DNA from: Paenibacillus oleatilyticus
Lineage (GTDB): Bacteria; Bacillota; Bacilli; Paenibacillales; NBRC-103111
Direction of reading: 5' to 3'
Length of the DNA: 64,000 nt
Assembly: GCF_018998565.1 (NCBI RefSeq)
Contig: NZ_JAHNZO010000011.1
Coordinates: forward strand, 62,001-126,000
Shown: positions 25,219 to 33,446 of the stretch, one piece after another
Layout of the letters: each line of letters opens with the position of its first letter
How positions within the stretch are numbered: the stretch's first letter is position 1
The notes under the pieces: generated by a model
Databases searched by the model: none
Told to the model about the DNA's origin: nothing
The model's input: the letters and a program-made list of their open reading frames with translations, nothing else
Position numbers and translations under genes: made by a program

Positions 25219-25800
25219 ATGGCAGAATTAATCAAAATTAGAGGCAGTGTGTTTATCGGCGGTATGCTCTATCTGCCCCCAATTCAAGATCCGTCAACAG
25301 GCATGATTTATGAATATCAGGCGGATGCCAGGGAATTCACTCCGCACGCGGTAAACACCGGGCGTTGCCGTGTGGAGCAGGAAGTCGTCATCGACTTCGT
25401 GAAACAACGGATTACATCTTTTGCCAATACGGGTATCACCGTGCTCAAATTGACAGCGCCGGACGGTTCCGTCGAGTACAAACAAGGAAAAGCGTCTACA
25501 GACGGTATTCGTGTTGAAGACGAGGTGTGGAACGGGGATACGGTATCGTTAACCATGCGTGCGAGCGCAAGCAATCCGCTTCGTCTTGATGCGCCGACGG
25601 TAGACTACTCTCTGCAGATTACCGCGTATAAGGATGGCACCGTGCAGGTGAAGGGCAGCCATGACGGGTTTCCTTGCTACGAGTTCTATAAACAAGTGGA
25701 TTTTGGGGATTTTCAACTCCTATACGCCCATGACTTTCGGAAGACGGGCGATACGCCAGCCGCAATGGCTGGGGAGATGGAATATCATTTTGAAAAATGA
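25219..25800 (+). CDS. DUF3238-like beta-rich protein
   Basis: The 193 residues form an all-beta protein (EFTPHAVNTGRCRVEQEVVI, RITSFANTGITVLKLTAPDG, LQITAYKDGTVQVKGSHDG, PCYEFYKQV). The GSHDGFPCYEFYK and AHDFRKTGDTPAAM elements match my recollection of DUF3238 proteins of Bacillales. No signal peptide is visible. AGGCGAGGGG precedes ATG by about ten bases. Its stop overlaps the beginning of the AT-rich C45 peptidase frame, which looks like a recombination junction. Confidence 0.7.
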   Translation: MAELIKIRGSVFIGGMLYLPPIQDPSTGMIYEYQADAREFTPHAVNTGRCRVEQEVVIDFVKQRITSFANTGITVLKLTAPDGSVEYKQGKASTDGIRVEDEVWNGDTVSLTMRASASNPLRLDAPTVDYSLQITAYKDGTVQVKGSHDGFPCYEFYKQVDFGDFQLLYAHDFRKTGDTPAAMAGEMEYHFEK

Positions 25801-25801
25801 G

Positions 25802-26800
25802 GTGGGTAAGCAGCGGGCCATTACTTTAAAAAAGAACTATCCGGAGGATGTCACTTATTATATCAGCCCCATGGAAGGACAGGATTATATAGCAGCGGCA
25901 ACTGCTCATAAGCGAATGATGTTGATTGACAAAATATGTCCCGGCTTTGTGGATGAAATACAAGGATTTGCCGATGAAGTAGGTACAGAGCCGGAAAAAA
26001 TGATTTGCTATGCGAATTCATATCACAGCTCCCATCATTGCTGTCAAACTGCAGTGCTTCCTTCAAATACAAGCGATGGCCATTTTTATGTCGGAAGGAG
26101 CTATGAATATTTTGTAAGAGATGAAAGAAGCTTATGCATCACCCGGGTAACGGGAAAACCAAAACATATTGGTTTTTCGCTGCAAAATGCGGGGAGAATG
26201 GATGGGATCAATGAATATGGACTCGTAGTTTCCATGTCCAGTACTGCTTATTTGAAGCCTCTCGCTGGGGATGGATGCGAGTTTTGGGTCGCCATTCGCG
26301 CCATTTTGGACCGTTGTAAAGATGTGTATGAAGCCCAGTGTCTGCTTGAAGAAATACCGTTATGTACGAATGCGAATTTTTTGGTCGCGGATGCCTCTAA
26401 TCATGCTTCTGTATTCGAGGTGGCGAGCTTTTCATCAGACAAAAAAAGAATTTCTGTGCGGAAACCAGTTGGTGGTTTATTGGTCGCCACAAATCATTAT
26501 GTGAGTCATGAAATGAAAGAATTTGATGAACATCACTTTTGGCATTCCGAAATGCGCTATTCTTCCGTGTGGAATTCGTTATTGCGGGATGCTCCTTATA
26601 TCAATGATGAAAAGATGAGGAAGTTACTGTCCACTCCATATCCATATGGTCCATGCTGTCAGGTTAGCTTTGGACCGCCGGATAGGAATCCATGGTATGA
26701 AGTTGATATGGACGCACCAATCGGGCTTGAAGAAATAGTATGCAAATATGATGATGTAGAAATAGACAACCCAGAACAATTTTGGAGAGAAATGAATTAA
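25802..26800 (+). CDS. C45-family (acyl-CoA:6-APA acyltransferase/linear amide hydrolase-like) peptidase, probably N-terminally truncated
   Basis: About 332 residues from a GTG at 25802; the true start is unclear. SSHHCCQTAVLPSNTSDGHF contains the candidate nucleophile Cys that becomes N-terminal after self-cleavage in Ntn hydrolases; FYVGRSYEYFVRDER, AGRMDGINEYGLVVSMSST and LVATNHYVSHEM are further C45/choloylglycine-hydrolase-like motifs. Normal members start with a further 20-30 residues containing a G-x-x-x-E-x-G-x-x-Q-G motif, which is missing. The gene is clearly more AT-rich than its neighbours and begins at the DUF3238 stop, so it was probably imported and trimmed on arrival. Without a good start it may not be expressed. 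Confidence 0.75.
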   Translation: MGKQRAITLKKNYPEDVTYYISPMEGQDYIAAATAHKRMMLIDKICPGFVDEIQGFADEVGTEPEKMICYANSYHSSHHCCQTAVLPSNTSDGHFYVGRSYEYFVRDERSLCITRVTGKPKHIGFSLQNAGRMDGINEYGLVVSMSSTAYLKPLAGDGCEFWVAIRAILDRCKDVYEAQCLLEEIPLCTNANFLVADASNHASVFEVASFSSDKKRISVRKPVGGLLVATNHYVSHEMKEFDEHHFWHSEMRYSSVWNSLLRDAPYINDEKMRKLLSTPYPYGPCCQVSFGPPDRNPWYEVDMDAPIGLEEIVCKYDDVEIDNPEQFWREMN

Positions 26801-26932
26801 TGGAGCAGTGTGCACTTGCATGGTTTGCCGAAACGAAACCAAAAAACTAACTTTGCGTTTGTATAAAAAACGAGGCCGGAATGTGCATTGTCAGAAGCAA
26901 ACGGCGGGCGCTACAATGGACGGGAACGAATT

Positions 26933-26951
26933 GAGAATGAGAATCATTATA
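26933..26951. promoter_or_regulatory. Fur box upstream of the siderophore-binding lipoprotein
   Basis: GAGAATGAGAATCATTATA matches the 19-bp Fur consensus GATAATGATAATCATTATC at 16 positions by eye and lies 53 bases before the lipoprotein start codon. Confidence 0.8.
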
Positions 26952-27004
26952 TATTCGAAGCTTTATTCGTTACATTGCAGCTTACTTGGGAGAGGATCGG
27001 AGTC

Positions 27005-28042
27005 ATGATAAGGCAATGTCGCGCAGCCGCTGCATGGATGGCCGTATGGCTGGTCCTGATGGCCGCTTTAGCCGGATGCGGAGCCGGGCAAGGGGGGACG
27101 GAGGGAGAACCGCTGCCGAAGGAAAAGCAAGAGAATGCCAAGCCGAATGCGGAGCAAACGGACAAGGCTACTGCCGGCGGCAAAGACGCGAAGGAGCAAG
27201 CCGGCAAGACCCGGAAGGTGAAGGATCACTTCGGCGAAGTGGAGATTCCGGTGAAGCCGCAGCGGGTAGCGGCTCTTTATTTGGAGGACTATGTGACGGC
27301 GTTAGGCGTGAAGCCGGTTGTACAGTGGTACCATCCGAATTGGGGCAAGCAGGATTATTTGAAGCTGGATGCTCCGACCTTCGACTACAGCGGCAATATC
27401 GAAGCGCTGCTAAGCTACAGTCCGGATTTGATTATTGTGGATGGCGGGGCGGATGCCGCCAAGTATGAGATGTTTTCCAAAGTGGCGCCGACTTACCGGC
27501 TGCCCGATTCCATCCTGCAGAACACGCCTGAAATTTTGAAGACGGTGGCCGATCTCCTGGGTGTTCCGGAGAAGGCGGAGTCGCTTCTGGAAGCTTACAA
27601 GAAAAAGCTTGCCGATGCCAAAGGGAAGCTGGAGAAGGCCGTGGGGAAAGAAACGGTGGCCGTTCTGCGCTTGAATGTAGGAGAGAAAACGATCAATTTT
27701 CTCGGCATCGAGAACATGTTTGTCGGCTTGACTCTTTATAAGGATCTTGGCTTGACGCCGCCGAAGCTGGTGAAGGAAATGAAGTCGCCGATCGATTATA
27801 TCTCGATGGAGAAGCTTCCCGAATTAGGGGCGGACCACATTTTTATTTTGCCCTCGAACGGGACTTGGGGCTCCGATGAAAATAAAGAAGCGGTCAAGCT
27901 GCTGGACAACCCCATCTGGAAGTCGATCCCCGCGGTCAAAAACGGGAAGGTATATCAGGTGGAACGAACGTATTGGCAGACGGGCGCTTATCAAGCCAAT
28001 CTGTTAAAGATCGACGACGTTCTCCAATCGCTGGTGAAATAA
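27005..28042 (+). CDS. Iron-siderophore ABC transporter substrate-binding lipoprotein (FeuA/FhuD-like)
   Basis: From ATG 27005, 345 residues. Lipoprotein signal: AWMAVWLVLMAALAGC, with Cys at about residue 25. After a charged Glu/Lys linker, the type III periplasmic-binding fold follows: FGEVEIPVKPQRVAALYLED, ALGVKPVVQWYHPNWGKQDY, LLSYSPDLIIVDGG and a C-terminal lobe (LPELGADHIFILPSNG, NPIWKSIPAVKNGKVYQVER). It should capture a ferric siderophore outside the membrane and pass it to a permease not present here. A Fur box lies upstream. The following AraC regulator carries a homologous domain. Confidence 0.92.
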   Translation: MIRQCRAAAAWMAVWLVLMAALAGCGAGQGGTEGEPLPKEKQENAKPNAEQTDKATAGGKDAKEQAGKTRKVKDHFGEVEIPVKPQRVAALYLEDYVTALGVKPVVQWYHPNWGKQDYLKLDAPTFDYSGNIEALLSYSPDLIIVDGGADAAKYEMFSKVAPTYRLPDSILQNTPEILKTVADLLGVPEKAESLLEAYKKKLADAKGKLEKAVGKETVAVLRLNVGEKTINFLGIENMFVGLTLYKDLGLTPPKLVKEMKSPIDYISMEKLPELGADHIFILPSNGTWGSDENKEAVKLLDNPIWKSIPAVKNGKVYQVERTYWQTGAYQANLLKIDDVLQSLVK

Positions 28043-28087
28043 CGGGCATTGCAGGTATGGGGATCAAGTGATCAAGCAAGAAAGCGG

Positions 28088-28123
28088 AAAGCTCTTCGGC
28101 GGGGTTGAAGAGCTTTCTTTTTT
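28088..28123 (+). terminator. Terminator after the siderophore-binding gene
   Basis: AAAGCTCTTC and GAAGAGCTTT form a perfect 10-bp stem with a nine-base loop, followed by CTTTTTTT. Confidence 0.92.
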
Positions 28124-28147
28124 GATTTATACTCGAATTTGACTAGT

Positions 28148-28166
28148 GATAATGATTCTCAATTGA
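28148..28166. promoter_or_regulatory. Fur-like box upstream of the AraC regulator
   Basis: GATAATGATTCTCAATTGA resembles the Fur consensus at about 13 of 19 positions and has the TGATAATGATTCTCA pattern common in Bacillales Fur sites. It ends 12 bases before the start codon, so bound Fur would block transcription or initiation. Confidence 0.65.
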
Positions 28167-28177
28167 GGACGGTCGAC

Positions 28178-29821
28178 ATGCAGGAACAAGCGGGAGAAAG
28201 ACCGGTGGATAAAATGTCGGACAAAGCGGTTCGTCCCGCTTTAACGTATCAAATGACGGATATCCGCTATCGTGCCGGTGCTTCGGATTGGCAGCTGGAC
28301 GGCGGCGATCATACGATGCTGGTCGTGACGGGCGGAGACGGACGGATCGTGATCGACGGAGCGGGCTTCAAGCTGGAGCGGGGGAAGTGCTTTATTGCCG
28401 CGCCGGACATGACATGCAGCGTACTGTCAGGCCGGAATTGGCTTACCCTGTATGAGCTGGCCTTTGAGCTGCGGAGAAATGCCGAGGGCCAATTGCCGTC
28501 ATCCGAAGCCTCCCCGGCGGGTGACCGGTTTCCTATTTTAGGCGAAGCCGCCTGCGCGCCTTTCTCCCAATGCATCGAGCTGGTCGAAGCGATTTACGCT
28601 AACCGTCATGCGGGAGACGGCCTAGAGCCGTTTTATAATCACGTCCGGTTTCTGGAGCTGCTTCGGTTTATATTTCAGCAAAACGGTTCCGCAGCGGCAG
28701 GCGGGAAGAGCCTGCGTCAGCAGGTGGAAAGCTCGATCGAGCAGGTACGGCGGCATTACAGCGAACCATGGACGGTAGAGCGGCTGGCTGCGGCAGCGGA
28801 CGTTCCCCGTGGACAATATACGCGCATGTTCAAAGCGATTACGGGACAAATTCCGCTCGATTATTTGAACGGAATCCGCCTCGACCGTGCCAAGCAGCTG
28901 CTGCTGATGACGGACGACCGGCTCTTCGAGATTGCCCAGCATGTCGGCTATGCGAATGAGTACTATTTTGGCCGGAGGTTCAAACAAAGCGTCGGAATTT
29001 CGCCCGGGCAGTACCGCCGCAATCACCGGGACAACGTGCGGGTCGTTGCCCCGTTTCTCGAAGATTTTTTACTTGCCCTGGGCATAACGCCGGTCGTACA
29101 ATGCTCTTACGCCGGATGGGGCAAGCAGGACTATTTGGGGCTGGACGAGGTTCCCGTCTTCGATCTTACGGCAGATGGTCTTGAAACGTTGTCCCGGCAC
29201 CGGCCGGATTTGATTATGACGGACGGCGGGTTCGACAGGTGGATGACATCCGATCGATGCAACCGGCTGGCGCCGACCTACCAGTTGTCCCATCGGGGAG
29301 AAGACTGGCGTTCGATGCTGCGCACGATGGCAGAGCTGTTCGGGAAAACGGAAGCCGCCCGGAGCGTCATCGCAGCCTACGAAGACAAAGCAAGCGCGGC
29401 CAGAGCTTTATTGAGCCGACCGCTTCGGGGGCAGACGGTGGCCTGCCTTCGAATCTCGGCTGCACAAATCTGCATATATGCCGGAGCGGAGCACGGATAC
29501 ACGGGCCCCATATTGTACGGGGATCTGGGGCTGCGGCCGCATCCTCTCGTCCTCCAATTGACCGGCCATGCCCGGCGGATCCCCCTGACACGGGAGTGGT
29601 TGGCCCGGCTGGATACCGATCATCTGTTTGTCGCCTTCGACAAAAGTGAGTCGGTCGTTGAAGGACAGGAGAGGGAGCGACTCCGGGACGATCCGGTATG
29701 GCGGGCGCTCCCCGCGGTACGTAGCCGGTGCGTGTACGAGGTCGATTTTTTCAGTTGGATGAACTACGGCGTCATCTCTCACGGCAGGAAGATTGACGAT
29801 GTGCTGCGGGTGCTTGCTTAA
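28178..29821 (+). CDS. AraC-family regulator with a siderophore-binding domain (Btr-like)
   Basis: The start is ATG 28178 (GAGGACGG upstream), about 547 residues. Residues about 20-120 are a cupin-like arm, about 185-285 the AraC HTH pair (WTVERLAAAADVPRGQYTRM, RLFEIAQHVGYANEYYFGRR, FKQSVGISPGQYRR), and about 290-545 a periplasmic-binding-like domain. The last part mirrors the upstream lipoprotein: LEDFLLALGITPVVQ, WGKQDYLGLDEVPVFDL, RPDLIMTDGG. In Bacillus subtilis Btr has this layout and activates siderophore uptake when it binds the siderophore inside the cell. A Fur-like box precedes the gene, so iron and siderophore signals are probably combined. No signal peptide, consistent with a cytosolic regulator. 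Confidence 0.9.
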   Translation: MQEQAGERPVDKMSDKAVRPALTYQMTDIRYRAGASDWQLDGGDHTMLVVTGGDGRIVIDGAGFKLERGKCFIAAPDMTCSVLSGRNWLTLYELAFELRRNAEGQLPSSEASPAGDRFPILGEAACAPFSQCIELVEAIYANRHAGDGLEPFYNHVRFLELLRFIFQQNGSAAAGGKSLRQQVESSIEQVRRHYSEPWTVERLAAAADVPRGQYTRMFKAITGQIPLDYLNGIRLDRAKQLLLMTDDRLFEIAQHVGYANEYYFGRRFKQSVGISPGQYRRNHRDNVRVVAPFLEDFLLALGITPVVQCSYAGWGKQDYLGLDEVPVFDLTADGLETLSRHRPDLIMTDGGFDRWMTSDRCNRLAPTYQLSHRGEDWRSMLRTMAELFGKTEAARSVIAAYEDKASAARALLSRPLRGQTVACLRISAAQICIYAGAEHGYTGPILYGDLGLRPHPLVLQLTGHARRIPLTREWLARLDTDHLFVAFDKSESVVEGQERERLRDDPVWRALPAVRSRCVYEVDFFSWMNYGVISHGRKIDDVLRVLA

Positions 29822-29857
29822 AATAACTTAAACTAAAACGGGAAGCGGGGAACTTCC

Positions 29858-30514
29858 ATGCGCGACGGCCGCAAATGCAAAGGTATTATTTTCGATATGG
29901 ACAATACGCTGCTGCAATCCCGCATCGATTTTGCGGCGATGAAGGAAGACATTTGCCGGCACTTGATTGGGCACGGCATGTTGACGGAGCGGTTCCCGCT
30001 CCATGAGCATACGACATCCACCATGCTCGAACATGCCAAGCAAGTCGGTATGGATCATGCTTTGTACCTCTCCTGTCTGAATATTGCGGAAAAGCATGAA
30101 GTACGCGGGATGGAAGGCGCGGGGCTGGAGAAAGGGGTGCCTGAGCTGATCGAATCGTTGCACGGCAAGCTCGTATTGGTCGTGGTCACGAACAACTCGC
30201 TTTCCGCCGCCCTGAAGGCGCTCGAAGTAACGGGTATCAAGTCGTATTTCGACTCCATTATCGGAAGAGAGCAGATGGAGGCGCTAAAGCCGTCTCCCTC
30301 CGGATTTATCTATGCCTTAAATCAATTCCGCACCATTGCGGCGGACGAATGGATATCGGTGGGAGATTCCTGGATCGACGGCAAAGCATCCGCCGGAGCC
30401 GGCATTCCGTTCATCAGCTACAGGACGAGCATGGAAGCAATGATGGATAAAGGGGTTAGGCCGATCGCGAGAATCGAGCATATTTCGGAGGTTCGGAATT
30501 TTATATGCGGATGA
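29858..30514 (+). CDS. HAD superfamily hydrolase
   Basis: The 218 residues carry the four HAD motifs: I in GIIFDMDNTLLQS, II in LVVVTNNSLSAAL, III Lys in EALKPSPSGF, and IV in WISVGDSWIDG. A cap domain is inserted after motif I (residues about 30-95). It is a phosphatase or phosphatase-like enzyme of the beta-phosphoglucomutase/phosphoglycolate type; substrate not predictable. It overlaps the GNAT gene by ten bases and begins 36 bases after the AraC regulator. Confidence 0.9.
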   Translation: MRDGRKCKGIIFDMDNTLLQSRIDFAAMKEDICRHLIGHGMLTERFPLHEHTTSTMLEHAKQVGMDHALYLSCLNIAEKHEVRGMEGAGLEKGVPELIESLHGKLVLVVVTNNSLSAALKALEVTGIKSYFDSIIGREQMEALKPSPSGFIYALNQFRTIAADEWISVGDSWIDGKASAGAGIPFISYRTSMEAMMDKGVRPIARIEHISEVRNFICG

Positions 30515-30981
30515 ACATTAGGCTGAATGTGACGGAAGTGACCGAAGAGACGCAGGAGCAGGCAAGACGGATCGTTTGCGCGGGGCTGGAGGAAAGGTTC
30601 GGGGAATTGGACCCTTCCTATAACAAGGACCTCGACGATATCGTGAGTTGGTATGCCGGTCAGGGGCATCTTTTCTTGACGGGTGCGCTTGAGGGCCAAA
30701 TGGTCTGTACGGGAGCTCTCATCCGGGAGGGGCGCGACGTCGGAAGAATCGCCAGAATGTCCGTGTGGAAGCCGTACCGGAGAAGAGGCATCGCGCGCTG
30801 CATGCTGCAGGAGCTGGAGCGGAGGGCGAGGCAGAAGGGCTATGCGAAGCTCGTGCTGGAAACGACGGCGGATTGGCTTGACGCCGTTCAATTTTATAAA
30901 GCCAACGGCTACGTAGAAGTTCAAAGAGACGAAGAGGAAGTGCATCTGGAAAAAGTTTTAGCGTACTATGCGGCGCGCTAA
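30505..30981 (+). CDS. GNAT family N-acetyltransferase
   Basis: The 158 residues have the GNAT core: GALIREGRDVGRIARMSVWK, then YRRRGIARCMLQELERRARQ (acetyl-CoA pyrophosphate-binding R-x-x-G-x-A), and LVLETTADWLDAVQFYKANG (motif B). The HAD gene overlaps its start, so the two are coupled. Target unknown: a small amine is more likely than a protein. Confidence 0.88.
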   Translation: MRMNIRLNVTEVTEETQEQARRIVCAGLEERFGELDPSYNKDLDDIVSWYAGQGHLFLTGALEGQMVCTGALIREGRDVGRIARMSVWKPYRRRGIARCMLQELERRARQKGYAKLVLETTADWLDAVQFYKANGYVEVQRDEEEVHLEKVLAYYAAR

Positions 30982-31020
30982 CGATAGCTTCTCCCTATGC
31001 AAACGATAGAAAAATCGCAA

Positions 31021-31049
31021 TTGATACTGCCGGCGGCAGTTTCTATACT
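31021..31049 (+). promoter_or_regulatory. Promoter with palindromic spacer upstream of the thioredoxin-like gene
   Basis: TTGATA, an exact 17-base spacer and TATACT. The spacer contains the perfect palindrome ACTGCC-GGC-GGCAGT, ideally placed for a repressor that blocks RNA polymerase. The nearby MarR is the obvious candidate. Confidence 0.75.
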
Positions 31050-31053
31050 AAAT

Positions 31054-31070
31054 ATGTAGCAATGCTACAT
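31054..31070. promoter_or_regulatory. Second palindrome between promoter and ribosome binding site
   Basis: ATGTAGCA-A-TGCTACAT is a perfect 17-base inverted repeat five bases after the -10. It is distinct in sequence from the palindrome in the promoter spacer, so two different regulators or an RNA hairpin are possible. Confidence 0.6.
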
Positions 31071-31093
31071 AAACAAAAGAGGAGCTGATTGAA

Positions 31094-31333
31094 ATGGCAA
31101 AAGCGGTATTTTATCATGCAGGGTGCAAGGTTTGTGTAAATGCGGAGCAGATGGTGCTGGACTACCTTGACCCATCCAAGGCGGCTGTCGAGATCGTGCA
31201 CTTGGGCGAGCAGCGGAACCGCATTGCGGAAGCGGAAGGAGCGGGTGTCCAGTCGGTACCGGCGCTGGTGATTGACGGGAACGTGTTCCACATGAATTTC
31301 GGCGCAAGCCTGGAAGACGTGAAAAAAGGATGA
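31094..31333 (+). CDS. Small thioredoxin/glutaredoxin-fold protein with CxxC
   Basis: The 79 residues show a CKVC redox motif at positions 11-14 (AVFYHAGCKVCVNAEQMVLD) and a cis-proline SVPALVIDGNVF, as in thin thioredoxin-like or YtfE-partner redox proteins. It could be a thiol reductase or a metal carrier. Strong AGAGGAG ribosome binding site, a well-formed promoter with palindromes, and a terminator directly after it. The next gene is a cysteine-rich MarR regulator, suggesting a redox stress unit. Confidence 0.85.
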   Translation: MAKAVFYHAGCKVCVNAEQMVLDYLDPSKAAVEIVHLGEQRNRIAEAEGAGVQSVPALVIDGNVFHMNFGASLEDVKKG

Positions 31334-31336
31334 ATC

Positions 31337-31373
31337 AAAAGTGCAGGGTGTGTGCAGGCGCCCTGCACTTTTT
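31337..31373 (+). terminator. Terminator after the thioredoxin-like gene
   Basis: AAAAGTGCAGGG pairs with CCCTGCACTTTT (12 bp) across a 12-base loop; a T run follows. Confidence 0.88.
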
Positions 31374-31448
31374 GCGTAAGCTTTATATTCGCGGGACGAG
31401 CGGTTACAATGGAGGATAAGGCTAGAAAGGAATGGAAGGAAGAATCCA

Positions 31449-32066
31449 ATGCGCTACGATCCCCAGCATCGGAAGGAGAACCGGGCTGCCCGAGTCAGTA
31501 TGGCGCTTTTTCGAATGGCTCAGGCGGTCAAGAAAATCGGCCAGATGGAGAGCGATGATACCGGACTGTCTCCCGTGCAAATCCAGTCGTTAATGTTTAC
31601 GGCGCATACGCGCGGCGATGTGGCATCGATCGGTAACCTTGCCGATCATCTCGGAACCACTCACGTGACGGCAGTCAAAATCGTCAACGGCCTGGTGGCC
31701 AAAGGGTTGATTGCCAAGTACGCGAAGCCCGAGGATCGCCGGATCACGCTGCTTCAATTGACTTCGCAAGGACAAGAAGCCGTATCCAAGCTTGACCGAT
31801 GGGGAGAGGCCTTGGAGGAAACCGTCCAAAGCTTGCCGGAGGAAGCGCTGGCTTCATTGGAAACGGGACTCGGAGCGGTTCTATCCGCGCTTCAACGCGG
31901 CGGCCACCTTGTTGTGGCGGAGCCGTGCCTGGGCTGTGTTCATTTCAGACCGAACACCGGTCGGGACGAGACGCCGCACTACTGCAATTTGATTCGCAAA
32001 TATTTGTCCCATGAAGCTACTCTTAAACAATGTCCGGAGCACAAGCCCTCGTTCTCTGCGCCGTAG
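31449..32066 (+). CDS. MarR-family regulator with C-terminal cysteine cluster
   Basis: The 205 residues contain a MarR winged helix: LSPVQIQSLMFTAHTRGDVA, SIGNLADHLGTTHVTAVKIV, NGLVAKGLIAKYAKPEDRR, ITLLQLTSQGQEAV. Unlike ordinary MarR proteins (140-160 residues) it has a tail with CLGCVHF, HYCNLIRKYL and KQCPEHK, a probable Fe-S cluster, zinc or redox-sensing site. It may repress the thioredoxin-like gene just upstream, whose promoter holds a palindrome. AGGAAG lies six bases before ATG. Confidence 0.85.
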   Translation: MRYDPQHRKENRAARVSMALFRMAQAVKKIGQMESDDTGLSPVQIQSLMFTAHTRGDVASIGNLADHLGTTHVTAVKIVNGLVAKGLIAKYAKPEDRRITLLQLTSQGQEAVSKLDRWGEALEETVQSLPEEALASLETGLGAVLSALQRGGHLVVAEPCLGCVHFRPNTGRDETPHYCNLIRKYLSHEATLKQCPEHKPSFSAP

Positions 32067-32118
32067 CGGACGGTCGGCGGATGCCCGGTGTGAAGCAACC
32101 GTGAATGGAGGAAGAAGC

Positions 32119-32748
32119 ATGCATCCTGTTTTGGCTGAACACACGAAACCATTTCCCCGAACGAATCGGCTTCGGGACGACGTCCAGAGCTTTCTAAGCT
32201 CGAACGGATGTGAGAAGACGGCGGAGCACTGTATGGACGTCGGGACGGAGGCGCGGCGCATCGCGCTGCGGTTCGGAGCCGATCCCGAGGCGGCGGAGAC
32301 GGCCGGTTGGCTGCACGATATCAGCGCGGTCATTCCGAACGGGGATCGAATTGCGGTGTCGCGGGAGCTTGGCATTGAGGTGCTGCCGGAGGAAGAAGCG
32401 TTCCCGATGATCATTCATCAGAAGCTGTCGGTGGTCATGGCGCAGCAGCTATTTGGCATAACCGATACGGCGATTCTGGATGCGGTAGGCTGCCATACGA
32501 CCTTGCGGGCGGGCTCCACCTTGCTCGATCAAGTGCTGTTCGTCGCGGATAAAGTCGCATGGGATCAGCCAGGTATACCGCCATATATCCACGAGCTGCA
32601 GGAGCAATTGAACCGCTCCCTTATTCATGGGGCGTTCGCTTACATCAACTACCTGTGGGAGCGAAAGCATACCTTGAAGGTCGTGCATCCGTGGCTGAAG
32701 GAAGCTACGAAGAGCTTCAGCATCGGGTATAGGAACGCAGCGATTTGA
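32119..32748 (+). CDS. HD-domain hydrolase (YqeK-like)
   Basis: From ATG 32119 (GGAGGAAG upstream), 209 residues: EHCMDVGTEARRIALRFG, AGWLHDIS with the HD pair, IIHQKLSVVMAQQLFGITD and the GCHTTLRAGSTLLDQVLFVADK block. These match the YqeK/NadD-associated HD family, some of which hydrolyse diadenosine tetraphosphate symmetrically to ADP. Housekeeping yqeK lies next to nadD; here it is alone, so it may be a paralogue. Confidence 0.85.
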   Translation: MHPVLAEHTKPFPRTNRLRDDVQSFLSSNGCEKTAEHCMDVGTEARRIALRFGADPEAAETAGWLHDISAVIPNGDRIAVSRELGIEVLPEEEAFPMIIHQKLSVVMAQQLFGITDTAILDAVGCHTTLRAGSTLLDQVLFVADKVAWDQPGIPPYIHELQEQLNRSLIHGAFAYINYLWERKHTLKVVHPWLKEATKSFSIGYRNAAI

Positions 32749-32835
32749 CGGTAGACGCGTGACTGGTACATCATACGAAATAAGGCTTTTGGACAGGCAA
32801 TATCTCATTTTATAGACATAAGGAGTTCGGGCGGA

Positions 32836-33423
32836 ATGGCACGAAACAAAGGAGCCAAAGGGCAAGAAAGCCGGGCGAGGTTGCTGGCGGCGGCGGCGGA
32901 GCAGTTTGCCGGACTTGGCTTTTACGAGACGAAGATCAGCTCGATTGTCGCTCAGGCGGGGCTGACCCAGCCGTCGTTTTACCTTTATTTTGAAAGCAAA
33001 GAAGCGGTGTTCGAGGAATTGGTCGGCCACTTCCGGTCCAAGCTTCGGGAGTTGGTCGCGTCGAGCCGCCTGGAATCCGGGCTGCAGCCGGGCGAAGTGA
33101 ATGCGCGGGTGCTCGGCGTGCTGGAGACGCTTTTTCGTTTTTTTACGGAAGACCCGCACTTGACGCGCATCGGATTGTTTCAGGCCCCGCAGGCCGGGAG
33201 CATTAAGGCGGAGCTGGCCGCTCTGATTCGCGACAACCTGCTCGAAGAACAGCGGTCCGGTTACTTTCGTTCGACCCTCGATATGGACGTCGTAGCGCAG
33301 TGCTTCGTAGGTACGCTTGAGCGGTTGACCTTTGCGTATTTGTCCGAAGGCGCGGGCAATCCGGAGCAGTTGGCCGCTCAGGTGGTCGAGCTGTTCATGC
33401 GCGGCATGCTGCCCGAAAAGTAA
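32836..33423 (+). CDS. TetR-family transcriptional regulator
   Basis: The 195 residues have a clear TetR HTH (RARLLAAAAEQFAGLGFYET, KISSIVAQAGLTQPSFYLYF, ESKEAVFEELV) and a helical ligand domain ending with WQ-like PEQLAAQVVELFMRGML. AAGGAG lies 12 bases before ATG. The membrane protein gene follows 23 bases later and is a likely target. Confidence 0.9.
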   Translation: MARNKGAKGQESRARLLAAAAEQFAGLGFYETKISSIVAQAGLTQPSFYLYFESKEAVFEELVGHFRSKLRELVASSRLESGLQPGEVNARVLGVLETLFRFFTEDPHLTRIGLFQAPQAGSIKAELAALIRDNLLEEQRSGYFRSTLDMDVVAQCFVGTLERLTFAYLSEGAGNPEQLAAQVVELFMRGMLPEK

Positions 33424-33446
33424 AATGGAATGCGAAGGAGGGCCGG

